Source: an uncultured bacterium
Lineage (GTDB): Bacteria; Planctomycetota; UBA1135; GCA-002686595
Length of the DNA: 10,119 bases
NCBI GenBank assembly: GCA_902826945.1
Contig: CADEGS010000165.1
Coordinates: 1 to 10,119 of the forward strand
Direction of reading: 5' to 3'
Below, piece by piece: positions 1 through 6,958 of this stretch. The translations under genes and the position numbers were made by a program. The notes beneath the pieces are model-generated. The model had not been told where the DNA came from. It worked only from the letters and a program-made list of their open reading frames with translations, and made no database searches. The stretch's first letter is position 1, and every line of letters begins with the position of its first letter.

Positions 1-471
1 CGCCAGCAGCGCCCCCGCGACCCACTCGAGCGAGCGCGCCGCGGCCAGCCCGACGCGCTCGAGCCAGCCCGGCCAGCCGGACGCGCTCTCCCGCAGCCGC
101 TCGAGCCGCACGGCCTGGCTCAGGCCGGCGTCCAGCCAGCGGTCGACCCGCTCGAAGAGCCAGGCGCCCGCGACGAGCAGGAGCGCGCTCGTCAGCACGA
201 AGGGCGGCACCAGCCAGCGCACGACGCCGCGCGTCGTGACGAGGAACCACACGCCGCGCGGCAGCGCCGCCAGCGCCGGGCCGAGCCCGCTGGCCGCGCC
301 GCGCAGGGGCGCGCGCAGGGACGGCTCGAGCGGGGCGCCGCCGCAGTGCGGGCAGGTCGCTTCCGGCGCGTGGAACCCGCACAGGGGGCACGGCACCGGC
401 TCGCCCTCGGCCGGGACGGCGGAAGACGCGCCCGGCCGCGGCGCGCGCGGGAGGTGGGGGCCGGGACTCAC
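1..471 (-). CDS. Zinc-ribbon plus EI24/CysZ-like membrane protein, 5' part only
   Basis: An open minus-strand frame starts at a GTG (471-469) and runs off the left edge, giving 157 residues. About residues 28-43 form a compact zinc ribbon with two CPxCG-type knuckles (CPLCG and CPHCG, 8 residues apart). After a Pro/Gly linker, residues of the type RGVWFLVTTRGVVRWLVPPF lead into a long hydrophobic helix, followed by an amphipathic stretch and the start of another hydrophobic segment (LEWVAGALLA). That order, with an entry helix and a conserved Pro-Pro turn into the first membrane segment, resembles the EI24/CysZ-like family of multi-pass inner-membrane proteins. I infer that family from pattern only. 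An in-frame stop lies at 501-499 with no ATG between, so GTG 471 is the first usable start; no Shine-Dalgarno is visible. The gene is divergent from gcdH across 147 bases. Function is not assignable; another zinc-ribbon membrane protein is the main alternative. Confidence 0.7.
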   Translation of the reverse strand, partial: MSPGPHLPRAPRPGASSAVPAEGEPVPCPLCGFHAPEATCPHCGGAPLEPSLRAPLRGAASGLGPALAALPRGVWFLVTTRGVVRWLVPPFVLTSALLLVAGAWLFERVDRWLDAGLSQAVRLERLRESASGWPGWLERVGLAAARSLEWVAGALLA

Positions 472-495
472 GGTCGGGGCGGGCGTGCGGCCCGA

Positions 496-505
496 TTGCT
501 ACACT
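496..505 (+). promoter_or_regulatory. Possible extended -10 element upstream of gcdH
   Basis: In the 147-base divergent gap between the zinc-ribbon gene and gcdH, a small AT-richer island carries TTGCTACACT. TG-C-TACACT fits an extended -10 (TGnTATAAT-like, 4 of 6 core bases). No convincing -35 lies 16-18 bases upstream, which extended -10 promoters can tolerate. Transcription would start near 512, about 107 bases before the gcdH start. The rest of the gap shows nothing distinctive. This is weak evidence in a sequence of this composition. Confidence 0.25.
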
Positions 506-618
506 CTGCGATCTTCTCCACGCCGCGCGAGACCCTACACCAGAGGGGCGCGCGGCGGCGCATCGCGCTCCGCCCGGCCCCCGCGGCCCACGCCACCCCA
601 GCGATCCGGACCGACCTC

Positions 619-1788
619 ATGGACTCCTTCCGCGCCCTGGACTTCCTCGACCTCGACGACCAGTTCTCCGAGGAGGAGCGCATGGTGCGCGACACCGTGC
701 GCGGCTGGGTGAGCGAGCGCTTCCTGCCGCTCGTCATGGAGCACTACGAGGCCGGCACCTTCCCGATGGAGCTGACGCCGGAGCTGGCCGAGCTCGGCGT
801 GTTCGGGCCGACGCTCCCGGAGAAGTACGGCTGCGCGGGCATGAACAGCGTCTGCTACGGGCTGATCTGCCAGGAGCTCGAGCGCGGCGACTCGGGCCTG
901 CGCTCGTACGTCTCGGTGCAGGGGTCGCTCGTGATGTTCCCGATCCACGCCTACGGCAGCGACGAGCAGAAGGACCGCTGGCTGCCGCTGCTCGCGAGCG
1001 GGCAGGCGATCGGCTGCTTCGGCCTGACCGAGCCCGACTTCGGCTCGAACCCGGGCGGCATGCTGACGACGGCCAAGCGGGACGGCGGCGACTGGATCCT
1101 CGACGGGCGCAAGATGTGGATCACGAACGGCACGATCTCCGACGTGGCGATCGTGTGGGCGCGCGCCAAGGAGGGCATCCGCGGCTTCCTGGTCGAGCGC
1201 GGGACGCCCGGATTCAGCGCGCCGGAGCAGAAGCACAAGTGGAGCCTGCGCGCCTCGATCACCTCGGAGCTCGTGCTCGACGGCGTGCGCGTGCCGGACT
1301 CCGCCCGCCTGCCGGGCGCCGAGGGCCTGCGCGCGCCGCTCTCGTGCCTGACGCAGGCGCGCTACGGCATCGCCTGGGGCGGCGTGGGCGCGGCCATGGC
1401 CTGCTTCGACGAAGCGCTGCGCTACGCCAAGGAGCGCATCGTCTTCGACAAGCCGCTGGCGGGCTTCCAGATCCCGCAGAAGAAGCTGGCCGACGTCGCG
1501 ACCGACATCACGCTCGCGCAGCTCATGGCCCTGCGCCTGGGGCGCATGAAGGACGCCGGCGCCATGCAGCACCAGCACGTGTCGATGGCCAAGCGCAACA
1601 ACGTGGCCATGGCGCTGAACGCCGCGCGCGTGCTGCGCGACATGCTGGGCGCGAACGGCATCACGCTCGAGTACGCGATCGGCCGCCACATGACCAACCT
1701 CGAGTCGGTGTACACCTACGAGGGGACGCACGACATCCACACCCTGGCCATCGGGGAGTCCCTGACGGGCATCCCCGCCTACCGCTAG
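619..1788 (+). CDS. gcdH: Glutaryl-CoA dehydrogenase (acyl-CoA dehydrogenase family)
   Basis: This 389-residue FAD enzyme has the usual length and three-part fold of acyl-CoA dehydrogenases: N-terminal helices (about 15-130), a beta domain (about 131-235) and C-terminal helices (about 240-389). Within the family it matches glutaryl-CoA dehydrogenase, which oxidises and normally decarboxylates glutaryl-CoA to crotonyl-CoA in lysine, tryptophan and aromatic-acid breakdown. Visible signatures are ERGDSGLRS (88-96) with Arg95 at the place of the glutarate-binding arginine, the flavin-domain stretch CFGLTEPDFGSNPGG (133-147), WITNG (167-171), RYGIAWG (248-254), and TYEGTHDIH (366-374) with Glu368 as catalytic base. 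The frame is open upstream to 346, but that part is Arg/Ala-rich and unlike the family. ATG 619 places the first helix correctly, although the ribosome site is weak. A 75-aa gene follows after 5 bases. No electron-transfer flavoprotein or crotonase gene is in view. Whether it is the decarboxylating or the anaerobic non-decarboxylating type needs alignment. Confidence 0.95.
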   Translation: MDSFRALDFLDLDDQFSEEERMVRDTVRGWVSERFLPLVMEHYEAGTFPMELTPELAELGVFGPTLPEKYGCAGMNSVCYGLICQELERGDSGLRSYVSVQGSLVMFPIHAYGSDEQKDRWLPLLASGQAIGCFGLTEPDFGSNPGGMLTTAKRDGGDWILDGRKMWITNGTISDVAIVWARAKEGIRGFLVERGTPGFSAPEQKHKWSLRASITSELVLDGVRVPDSARLPGAEGLRAPLSCLTQARYGIAWGGVGAAMACFDEALRYAKERIVFDKPLAGFQIPQKKLADVATDITLAQLMALRLGRMKDAGAMQHQHVSMAKRNNVAMALNAARVLRDMLGANGITLEYAIGRHMTNLESVYTYEGTHDIHTLAIGESLTGIPAYR

Positions 1789-1793
1789 CCGCC

Positions 1794-2021
1794 ATGGTCG
1801 ATCCGCGAGCGGGCCTGCGCTACGTCGTCAGCAACTTCGGCTTCGGCTGGGCCGTCCAGGACACCGGCGAGCGCGTGGCCTACGAGCGCCCGGGCAAGAC
1901 GAAGAAGACCGAGTCCTCGAGCAACCCGCGCAACGCGCGCACGCTCGAGGTCTTCCCGACCCGCGCGCAGGCGCAGGCGCTGGCCGACGACCTGAACGCC
2001 GGCCGCTCCAAGGCCGGCTGA
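1794..2021 (+). CDS. Small basic hypothetical protein (75 aa)
   Basis: The ATG lies 5 bases after the gcdH stop, so it is probably co-transcribed and perhaps translated by re-initiation. The 75-residue product has a compact pattern: a beta-like start (LRYVVSNFGFGWAVQDTG), a second strand ending VAYERP, a basic, serine-rich loop (residues 34-49), then TLEVFPTRAQAQALADDLNAG as strand and helix. The motif of a Gly-Trp-Ala-Val strand followed later by Thr-x-Ala-x-Ala before a C-terminal helix recalls small proteins of the DUF2188 type, but I cannot confirm this. There is no signal peptide or membrane segment. The gene ends 5 bases short of the convergent stop of the PepSY gene. It reads as a real gene because of its position, its tidy start and stop, and its much less Arg-rich composition than shadow frames. 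Function unknown. Confidence 0.7.
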   Translation: MVDPRAGLRYVVSNFGFGWAVQDTGERVAYERPGKTKKTESSSNPRNARTLEVFPTRAQAQALADDLNAGRSKAG

Positions 2022-2026
2022 CGCTC

Positions 2027-2941
2027 TCAGGCCAGCGCGCCGGCCATCCCGACCCCGAGCCAGGTCGCCAGGGCGGCGCACACGACGAGCACGAGCGCGC
2101 CGGCGCGGCGCAGGCGCGGCGCCTGCCACCACATCGCGAGCCCGCTCAGCGCCCAGCCGACCATGGCCAGCGCCATCGCGTCCACGACCCACGACCAGGC
2201 GCGCGGGGCGCCGCTCTTGCCGGTGCGCCCGTGGGTCGTGTGCAGGTGCAGGAAGAGGTCGAGCGGGTCGCTCGCGCCCGCCTCCTCGGCCGGGCGCGCG
2301 CGCAGCGCGCCGTCGGCGGGGTCGTGCTCGACGACCCAGCGCCGCTCGCCCTCGCGCACGCCGAAGGCGAGCCGCGGCGCGTCGCGCAGGCGCGGGCGCA
2401 CGTCGGCCGCCGCGAGCTCGGACAGGAGCGCCTGCGCCTCGGCGCGCGGCACCCAGCCCTCGAGCGCGGCCGCGTCCAGGCCGGCCAGGAAGGCCGGCGG
2501 CTCGGGCTCCGGCGCGGCGGGCCCGGCGCGCCACGCGCCGCGCGAGCCGTCGGGCTCGAGCGTGAGCGTGTGGCGCTCGCTGGCGCCGTTCCCCTGGAAC
2601 ACGAAGCGCCCGAGCAGGCGCGGCGACGGGTCGCAGCGCTCGAGCTCCGGCGCGCGCTCGCGCAGAGCGGCGAGCAGCGCGTCCGCGAGCGCCGCCGCGT
2701 CCGGCGCGCCGGCGGGCAAGAGCCGCGCGCGCTCCGCGGCCGACAGCTCGCGCTCGCGCGCGTCGGCGAACGCCGCGTGGTGGTTGAACACGAAGGCCGT
2801 CGCGCCGTAGAGCAGCACCCACGGCGCGAGGAACAGCCCCGAGAAGAGGTGCGCGCGGCGCAGGAGGAGCATCGGCCGCAGCGCCGGCGCGCGCCGGCGC
2901 GCGGCGCGCGCCGGCGGCGGCGCCAGGGTCGCCGGGCTCAT
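2027..2941 (-). CDS. PepSY-associated TM-helix membrane protein
   Basis: The 304-residue product has a basic N-terminus (1-30), a first membrane helix at about 33-53 beginning RRAHLFSGLFLAPWVLL and ending FNHH, a large loop domain of about 190 residues probably outside the membrane, then LHLHTTHG (231-238), a second helix about 250-272 (VVDAMALAMVGWALSGLAMWW) and a third about 280-300. The membrane-flanking histidines, the LHxxxxHG motif and the D-to-SGLAMWW helix are typical of PepSY-associated TM proteins. Some members of that broad family (PiuB type) accompany siderophore or heme uptake, but the biochemical role is generally unknown. The start ATG (2941-2939) overlaps the TGA of the upstream kelch gene as ATGA, implying translational coupling. 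The codons just after the start contain a 13-bp GC stem (2883-2895 with 2903-2915). The extracellular loop between helices 1 and 2 is degenerate, so a PepSY domain proper is not certain. Confidence 0.8.
   Translation of the reverse strand: MSPATLAPPPARAARRRAPALRPMLLLRRAHLFSGLFLAPWVLLYGATAFVFNHHAAFADARERELSAAERARLLPAGAPDAAALADALLAALRERAPELERCDPSPRLLGRFVFQGNGASERHTLTLEPDGSRGAWRAGPAAPEPEPPAFLAGLDAAALEGWVPRAEAQALLSELAAADVRPRLRDAPRLAFGVREGERRWVVEHDPADGALRARPAEEAGASDPLDLFLHLHTTHGRTGKSGAPRAWSWVVDAMALAMVGWALSGLAMWWQAPRLRRAGALVLVVCAALATWLGVGMAGALA
2883..2915. repeat. GC-only inverted repeat inside the start of the PepSY gene
   Basis: A perfect 13-base inverted repeat (2883-2895 and 2903-2915, 7-base loop) built only of G and C lies 27-59 bases into the PepSY coding sequence. 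It encodes an Arg/Ala-rich stretch, so it may be a by-product of codon use. On mRNA it could slow ribosomes just after the coupled start. Confidence 0.5.
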
Positions 2942-4983
2942 CGCAGCACGTGCCGCGCGACGTCGCGCACGCTCGCCACGCGCTGCGCGGGGTGCACCAG
3001 GGCCACCTGCACGAGCGGGCGCTCGTGGTGCGTGGAGACGAGCAGCAGGCGGTCGCCGAAGGCGGCCATGCGCAGGTGGCGCGCCTCGATCGGGAGCTCC
3101 TCGACGAGGACGGACCACGCGCCGCTCTCGGGGTCGAAGACCTCGATCGAGGGATCGGGGCGCAGCCCCTCGCCGCGGTCCGACGAGCCGCCGGCGAGGT
3201 ACAGCCGCCCGCCGAGCGCGACGAGCTCGGGCGAGATGCGCGGCGCGCGCGGCGAGGGGATCGTCGCCCACGAGAGCGACGCCAGGTCGAGCACGTCGCA
3301 GCGCTCGACGCGCTCGAAGTCCTCGCGCATGCCGCCGACGAGGTAGACCCGGCCGTCGAGCTCCGCCATGCCGAAGGCGCGGCGCGGGCCGGGCAGCACG
3401 AGGCCGTTCGGCGCGAAGCCCGTGCCCTCGGCGGCGGGGCGCCACGCGGCGACCTCGAGCACGTGGTGGAAGCTCGCGTCCTCCCCGCGCGCGGGGTCGA
3501 AGTCCAGGCCGCCCAGCGCCCAGATCTCCTCGCCGTGGAGCAGCAGGCCGGCCTGGCTGCGCGGGACGTCGAGCGTGCCGGAGAGCACGCTCCACTCGTC
3601 GTAGCGGAAGTCGTAGCGCAGGATCGCGTCCTGCGTGCGCGCCGCCTCGCCGTCGTGCCCGAATCCGCCGATCGCCCAGGCCGACTGGCCGTCGGCGGCG
3701 AGCACGGTCTGCAGGCTCTGGCGCGCGGCCGGCAGCGGCTGCGAGCGCGACCAGGTCAGGCCCGCCAGGTCGAGCGCGAAGCTCTCGGCGACGAAGCTCT
3801 CGGGCCGGAAGTCGTGCTGCTCGAGCGTGCGGTTGCCGCCGAACAGGCACAGCGCGTTGGCGCGCAGGAGGAGCCCCTGGCGGTTCTTCGCCGCGCCCGG
3901 AGCGGGGAGCGTCCAGACGTGCACGCCGGGCGCGGCGGGCGCGGCGTCCAGCCGCACGCTCTCGACGTGGCGCACGCGGCCGCCGCGCGCGATGCCGCCG
4001 AGCGCGACCAGCTCGTGCTCGTCCGGCGCGACGAGCTGGTGGAAGAAGCGCGGGAAGGCGAGCGAGGTCACGGCGTGCCACTGCGCCTCGCCCGGGCGCC
4101 AGCGGTAGACGACGCCGCCGCCGGCGCTGGCGTACACGTCGGGTCCGGCGCAGACCGCGGACAGCCCGAAGCCGGGCTCGGGGAAGTCCGGGCCGCGCGT
4201 CCAGGCGCCGCTCGCGACCTCCAGCGCGTCGACGCGGCTCGAGACGCCCTCGTCGGCGTCGAAGCCGCCGATCGCGAACACGTGCGTGGCGCTCGCGCAG
4301 GCGCCCAGCGCGCGCCGCCGGAACGGGGCGGGGACGCGCGTCCAGCCCGCCTCCGGCGCGCCGAGGTCGAGCGTCAAGGCATCCTCGAGCCAGAGCGGGT
4401 CGGGCGCCTCCGCGTCGGCGGCGACGGCCGGCGAGAGCGTCCAGCCGCCGCACACGACCAGCCGGTCGCCGCACACCGCGGCCGCGTGCGAGGAGCGCCG
4501 CTCGGGCAGCGGCGGCAGCGCCTCCCAGGCGTCCGCGAGCGGGTCGTAGCGCGCGACCTCGTCGATCGAGCGCAGCGCCTGCGGCTCGCCCGGCGCGTTG
4601 TCCACGACCATCCCGCCGGCGCGCAAGAGCGCGTGCTCGTGGGCGACGAGCGGCGCCCCCTGCATCGCTCCGGCGCTCGCCAGGATCTGCCACGAGCCGT
4701 CGGCCGTGCTCAGGCGCAGGAAGAGGTCGGACTGGCCCGTGCGGTCGTACTCGTGCGGCGTGCCGTGGTAGCCCCCGAGCACGTAGATCGAGCCGTCCAG
4801 CGCGGCGGCGCCGAAGCTCGTCTCGGCGCGCGGCAAGAGGCCGAGGAACGACGTGGCCGCGGTCGGGAGCTCGCAGGCGATCGGCTCCTCCGGGCGCTCG
4901 CTCGTCATCTCGCCGTCCTGGGGCGCGTGCAGCGGCAGCGCGACCAGGGCCAGAGCATACAGGGATCGGGGGTCTCGCTTCAT
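2938..4983 (-). CDS. Secreted kelch-repeat protein, probably a double six-bladed propeller
   Basis: The 681-residue protein starts with a short export signal (MKRDPRSLYALALVALPLHA, likely cleaved after Ala20). Kelch signatures follow almost end to end: a hydrophobic strand closing in a Gly-Gly pair at residues 70, 123, 179, 239, 288, 329, 382, 439, 491, 550 and 598, each with downstream Tyr/Phe/Trp positions such as YDPLADAW and FDPESGAW. A twelfth strand near 644-650 (DRLLLVS) lacks the Gly pair. Twelve repeats at 41-60-residue spacing fit two six-bladed beta-propellers in tandem. Kelch propellers bind proteins or sugars, and some six-bladed bacterial ones are sialic-acid mutarotases, but no catalytic signature was recognised here. 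ATG 4983 is chosen because it gives the signal peptide; no clear Shine-Dalgarno precedes it. It follows the FG-GAP gene by 67 bases and overlaps the PepSY gene by 4. Confidence 0.88.
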   Translation of the reverse strand: MKRDPRSLYALALVALPLHAPQDGEMTSERPEEPIACELPTAATSFLGLLPRAETSFGAAALDGSIYVLGGYHGTPHEYDRTGQSDLFLRLSTADGSWQILASAGAMQGAPLVAHEHALLRAGGMVVDNAPGEPQALRSIDEVARYDPLADAWEALPPLPERRSSHAAAVCGDRLVVCGGWTLSPAVAADAEAPDPLWLEDALTLDLGAPEAGWTRVPAPFRRRALGACASATHVFAIGGFDADEGVSSRVDALEVASGAWTRGPDFPEPGFGLSAVCAGPDVYASAGGGVVYRWRPGEAQWHAVTSLAFPRFFHQLVAPDEHELVALGGIARGGRVRHVESVRLDAAPAAPGVHVWTLPAPGAAKNRQGLLLRANALCLFGGNRTLEQHDFRPESFVAESFALDLAGLTWSRSQPLPAARQSLQTVLAADGQSAWAIGGFGHDGEAARTQDAILRYDFRYDEWSVLSGTLDVPRSQAGLLLHGEEIWALGGLDFDPARGEDASFHHVLEVAAWRPAAEGTGFAPNGLVLPGPRRAFGMAELDGRVYLVGGMREDFERVERCDVLDLASLSWATIPSPRAPRISPELVALGGRLYLAGGSSDRGEGLRPDPSIEVFDPESGAWSVLVEELPIEARHLRMAAFGDRLLLVSTHHERPLVQVALVHPAQRVASVRDVARHVLR

Positions 4984-5005
4984 GGCGCGGATCGTCGTGG
5001 GTGGG

Positions 5006-5048
5006 GACGGCGCGGCAGGGACGCTCGGCGCGTCCCTGCCGCGCCGTC
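5006..5048 (-). terminator. Perfect 19-bp hairpin just after the FG-GAP gene
   Basis: Arms 5006-5024 and 5030-5048 are perfectly complementary (19 bp, loop of 5). Read on the minus strand, the stem begins 2 bases after the stop codon of the FG-GAP protein and ends 22 bases before the kelch start. There is no run of T after it (the next bases are CCCCACCC), so it is either a GC-type terminator working without a U tail or an mRNA-stabilising/processing hairpin between two genes of one transcript. Confidence 0.7.
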
Positions 5049-5050
5049 GT

Positions 5051-6766
5051 TCACTGCTGGTTGAGCCAGAGCTCGTCGTGGAAGTCGAACTGGAACAGGT
5101 TCCCGGAGTTGGCCAGGTAGAGATCCAGGTCGCCGTCGCGGTCGATGTCCTCGAGCGCGACGTCGGCGACGATGAACTTGCCGGGCAGGAAGGTCGTGTC
5201 GACCGCGAACAGCCCGGTCGTTCCGCCCTGGGCGCCGCCCTGGTTCACGAGCAGCACGCTCTCGCCGTCGGTCGGGCCCATCATGCCCGGCAGCTCGTGG
5301 ATGCCGCACAGGATGTCCAGGTCGCCGTCGCCGTCGAAGTCGCCGGCGTCCGCGGCAATGCGCACGCTCGTCACGGGACCGAACGACCCGGGCAGGTCGG
5401 AAGACGCATCGACGAAGGCCGGGAGGCCGGCCACCGTCGTCCGGTTCTCCAGCAGGTTGTGCCCGGTCGTGTCGGTGAAGAGGTTGTTCGCGACGAACAG
5501 GTCGAGGTCGCCGTCGGCGTCGAAGTCGCCCATGGCCACGTCGAAGCTGTCGTCCACCTCGGCGGGCAGCGCCGCGAGGGCCTCGCTGAAGCCCGCGCTG
5601 CCGTCGTTGACGAACACGCGGTTCTGGATGCCCGCCCCGCACAGGAAGACGTCGAGGTCGCCGTCGCCGTCGAGATCGCCGACCGCCAGGCTCCCGCTGG
5701 AGGTGTGAGGCACGGTCGGAGGCGTCGTGGGGAAGGAGAATCCCTCCAGGAACACGCCCTGCCGGCCGCCTTGCAGGCCACCCTGGTTCAGGTAGAGCGT
5801 CAGCGGATCGGGCGTCTCGGCCGGGTGGTCGAAGTCCTGGCGGCTGAGCACGAAGAGGTCCAGGTCGCCGTCGCCGTCCGCGTCGCCGAAGACAGCGTCG
5901 AGCGGCGTCCCGCGGCCGGCCGGGACCGACGCGACCGGGCACGTGCCCACGAGGCAGCCGGGGACGAGGTCCAGGAAGGGGCCGCCGGGGTGCTGCGCCA
6001 GCGCGGGCAACCCGAAATAGAACGAGCCCGTGCCGTCGTTCAGGAGCAGGAGATTCGGCGCCGGCGCGCTCGCGCCGAACCCGCCGCCGAGGAACAGGTC
6101 CGGGAGCTGGTCGCCGTTCACGTCACCGATCGCGACGCAAGCCGTCGGCCGCTGGGCGGCGGCGGGCAGGTTGGTGCCCTCGTACGAGAAGCCGCCGCTG
6201 CAGGCGCCGATCAAGACCAGGGGAAAGGCGTCCTCGCCGTCGTTGGTGACCACCGCGTCCGGGCAGCCGTCGAAGTCGAGGTCCGCCAGGTCCACGTCCG
6301 TCGCGGACTGGTCGGCCGTCTCGGAGGGCAAGCCGGCCAGGCCGTAGAGGGGACCGTCGCTCTGCCCCACGGTCACCGTCAGCGGCGAGGAGGCGTGCCC
6401 GCCTCCCCCGGGGGGCAGGAGCAGCGCCTGGACGCTGAACGTGGTCCCGAGGGCCGGGGTCGCGAAGCCGAGCGTGAGCGTTCCCGCCGGCATCGCGGCG
6501 GAGGCCATCAGCATCGCGCTCTGGGACAGGTTCAAGAGCGGCAGCCCCGCGCCCAGGTCCCACAGGTCGAGCCCGGAGTCGGCGAGCAGCGCGACGAAGG
6601 AGCCGGCCAGCGGGCTGCGCACCTCGAAGGTGGTCGTGCCGGCGGGCGTCACGGAGCGGGTCTGCAGGGAGAGCTGCGCGCTGTAGGTGCTGCCGTCGGC
6701 GCGCAGGGCGGGCGTGGCGCACGCCAGGGCGAAGAGCGCCAGCGTGCGGGATCGAGCTCGGTCCAT
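5051..6766 (-). CDS. Secreted FG-GAP/VCBS seven-repeat beta-propeller protein
   Basis: The 571-residue protein begins with a clear signal peptide (MDRARSRTLALFALACATPALRA, cleavage near residue 23). Residues about 24-135 form a Gly/Ala/Leu-rich beta module similar to those ahead of or behind propellers in planctomycete exported proteins. Seven FG-GAP/VCBS repeats then follow, each with an acidic calcium loop of the DxDxDGxxD type near residues 162, 215, 295, 364, 414, 476 and 540; the last five carry the near-canonical DGDLD or DADGDLD. Seven repeats match a closed seven-bladed, integrin-like propeller, expected to sit outside the cytoplasm and bind calcium and a protein or glycan partner. 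The frame is open further upstream to 6820, but ATG 6766 has AAGGAA 8 bases ahead and starts the signal peptide correctly. It is the first gene of the minus-strand group. Periodic DNA repeats of AGGTCGCCGTCG within it simply encode the DGD loops. Confidence 0.93.
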   Translation of the reverse strand: MDRARSRTLALFALACATPALRADGSTYSAQLSLQTRSVTPAGTTTFEVRSPLAGSFVALLADSGLDLWDLGAGLPLLNLSQSAMLMASAAMPAGTLTLGFATPALGTTFSVQALLLPPGGGGHASSPLTVTVGQSDGPLYGLAGLPSETADQSATDVDLADLDFDGCPDAVVTNDGEDAFPLVLIGACSGGFSYEGTNLPAAAQRPTACVAIGDVNGDQLPDLFLGGGFGASAPAPNLLLLNDGTGSFYFGLPALAQHPGGPFLDLVPGCLVGTCPVASVPAGRGTPLDAVFGDADGDGDLDLFVLSRQDFDHPAETPDPLTLYLNQGGLQGGRQGVFLEGFSFPTTPPTVPHTSSGSLAVGDLDGDGDLDVFLCGAGIQNRVFVNDGSAGFSEALAALPAEVDDSFDVAMGDFDADGDLDLFVANNLFTDTTGHNLLENRTTVAGLPAFVDASSDLPGSFGPVTSVRIAADAGDFDGDGDLDILCGIHELPGMMGPTDGESVLLVNQGGAQGGTTGLFAVDTTFLPGKFIVADVALEDIDRDGDLDLYLANSGNLFQFDFHDELWLNQQ

Positions 6767-6772
6767 CGACTT

Positions 6773-6780
6773 TGTTCCTT
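6773..6780 (-). promoter_or_regulatory. Ribosome binding site deciding the FG-GAP start
   Basis: On the minus strand AAGGAAC lies about 8 bases before ATG 6766. It is one of the few good Shine-Dalgarno matches in the window and favours this start over the ATG at 6820, which would add 18 residues ahead of the signal peptide. Confidence 0.65.
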
Positions 6781-6847
6781 GACCGCCTGGCCCGCCGGCG
6801 GAGAGTGAGAGCGGACGCACGGGGACGGTCTGGTCCTTGTCGCTCCG

Positions 6848-6875
6848 GGGCGGGGTCGTTCGCGCGACCCCGCCC
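6848..6875 (-). promoter_or_regulatory. Leader hairpin 1
   Basis: Perfect 11-bp inverted repeat (6848-6858 with 6865-6875) around a 6-base TTCGCG loop. It would lie in the 5' leader of the FG-GAP transcript, about 80 bases before the start codon. Without a T-run in either direction it is not a standard terminator. It may be a stabilising or regulatory leader structure. Confidence 0.45.
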
Positions 6876-6891
6876 GCTGCGTTTCTAGGGG

Positions 6892-6921
6892 GGCCTGCGC
6901 CGGCGGGCCCGGGCGCAGGCC
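6892..6921 (-). promoter_or_regulatory. Leader hairpin 2
   Basis: Perfect 10-bp inverted repeat (6892-6901 with 6912-6921), with a 10-base loop that is itself GC-rich. It stands 16 bases from leader hairpin 1 and upstream of it on the minus-strand transcript. The two stems may form one structured leader. Confidence 0.4.
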
Positions 6922-6958
6922 TCCTCCGCGCGCCGCGGGAAGAGGTGTGGCGCGCCGT

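Noticed and set aside
535..1740. 401-residue minus-strand frame opposite gcdH
   Set aside because: His/Val/Ala/Arg-rich shadow of a well-recognised enzyme; no motif.
2942..4693. Long N-terminal extension of the PepSY frame
   Set aside because: The frame is open far upstream of ATG 2941 but gives Arg-rich nonsense overlapping the kelch gene on the same strand. The ATGA junction and the family N-terminus support 2941.
2950..5064. 704-residue plus-strand frame opposite the kelch gene
   Set aside because: Arg/Ala/Gly/Glu-rich low-complexity product mirroring the kelch codons; no start signal and no recognisable domain.
5120..5900. Recurring AGGTCGCCGTCG blocks that look like a direct-repeat array
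   Set aside because: They are spaced unevenly, in frame, and encode the repeated DGD calcium loops of the FG-GAP protein. They are not CRISPR or mobile repeats.
4853..6808. 651-residue open frame on the plus strand across the FG-GAP gene
   Set aside because: It is antisense to a protein with a signal peptide, a Shine-Dalgarno and seven calcium-loop repeats. Its own product is repetitive Val/Glu/Arg text with no domain.
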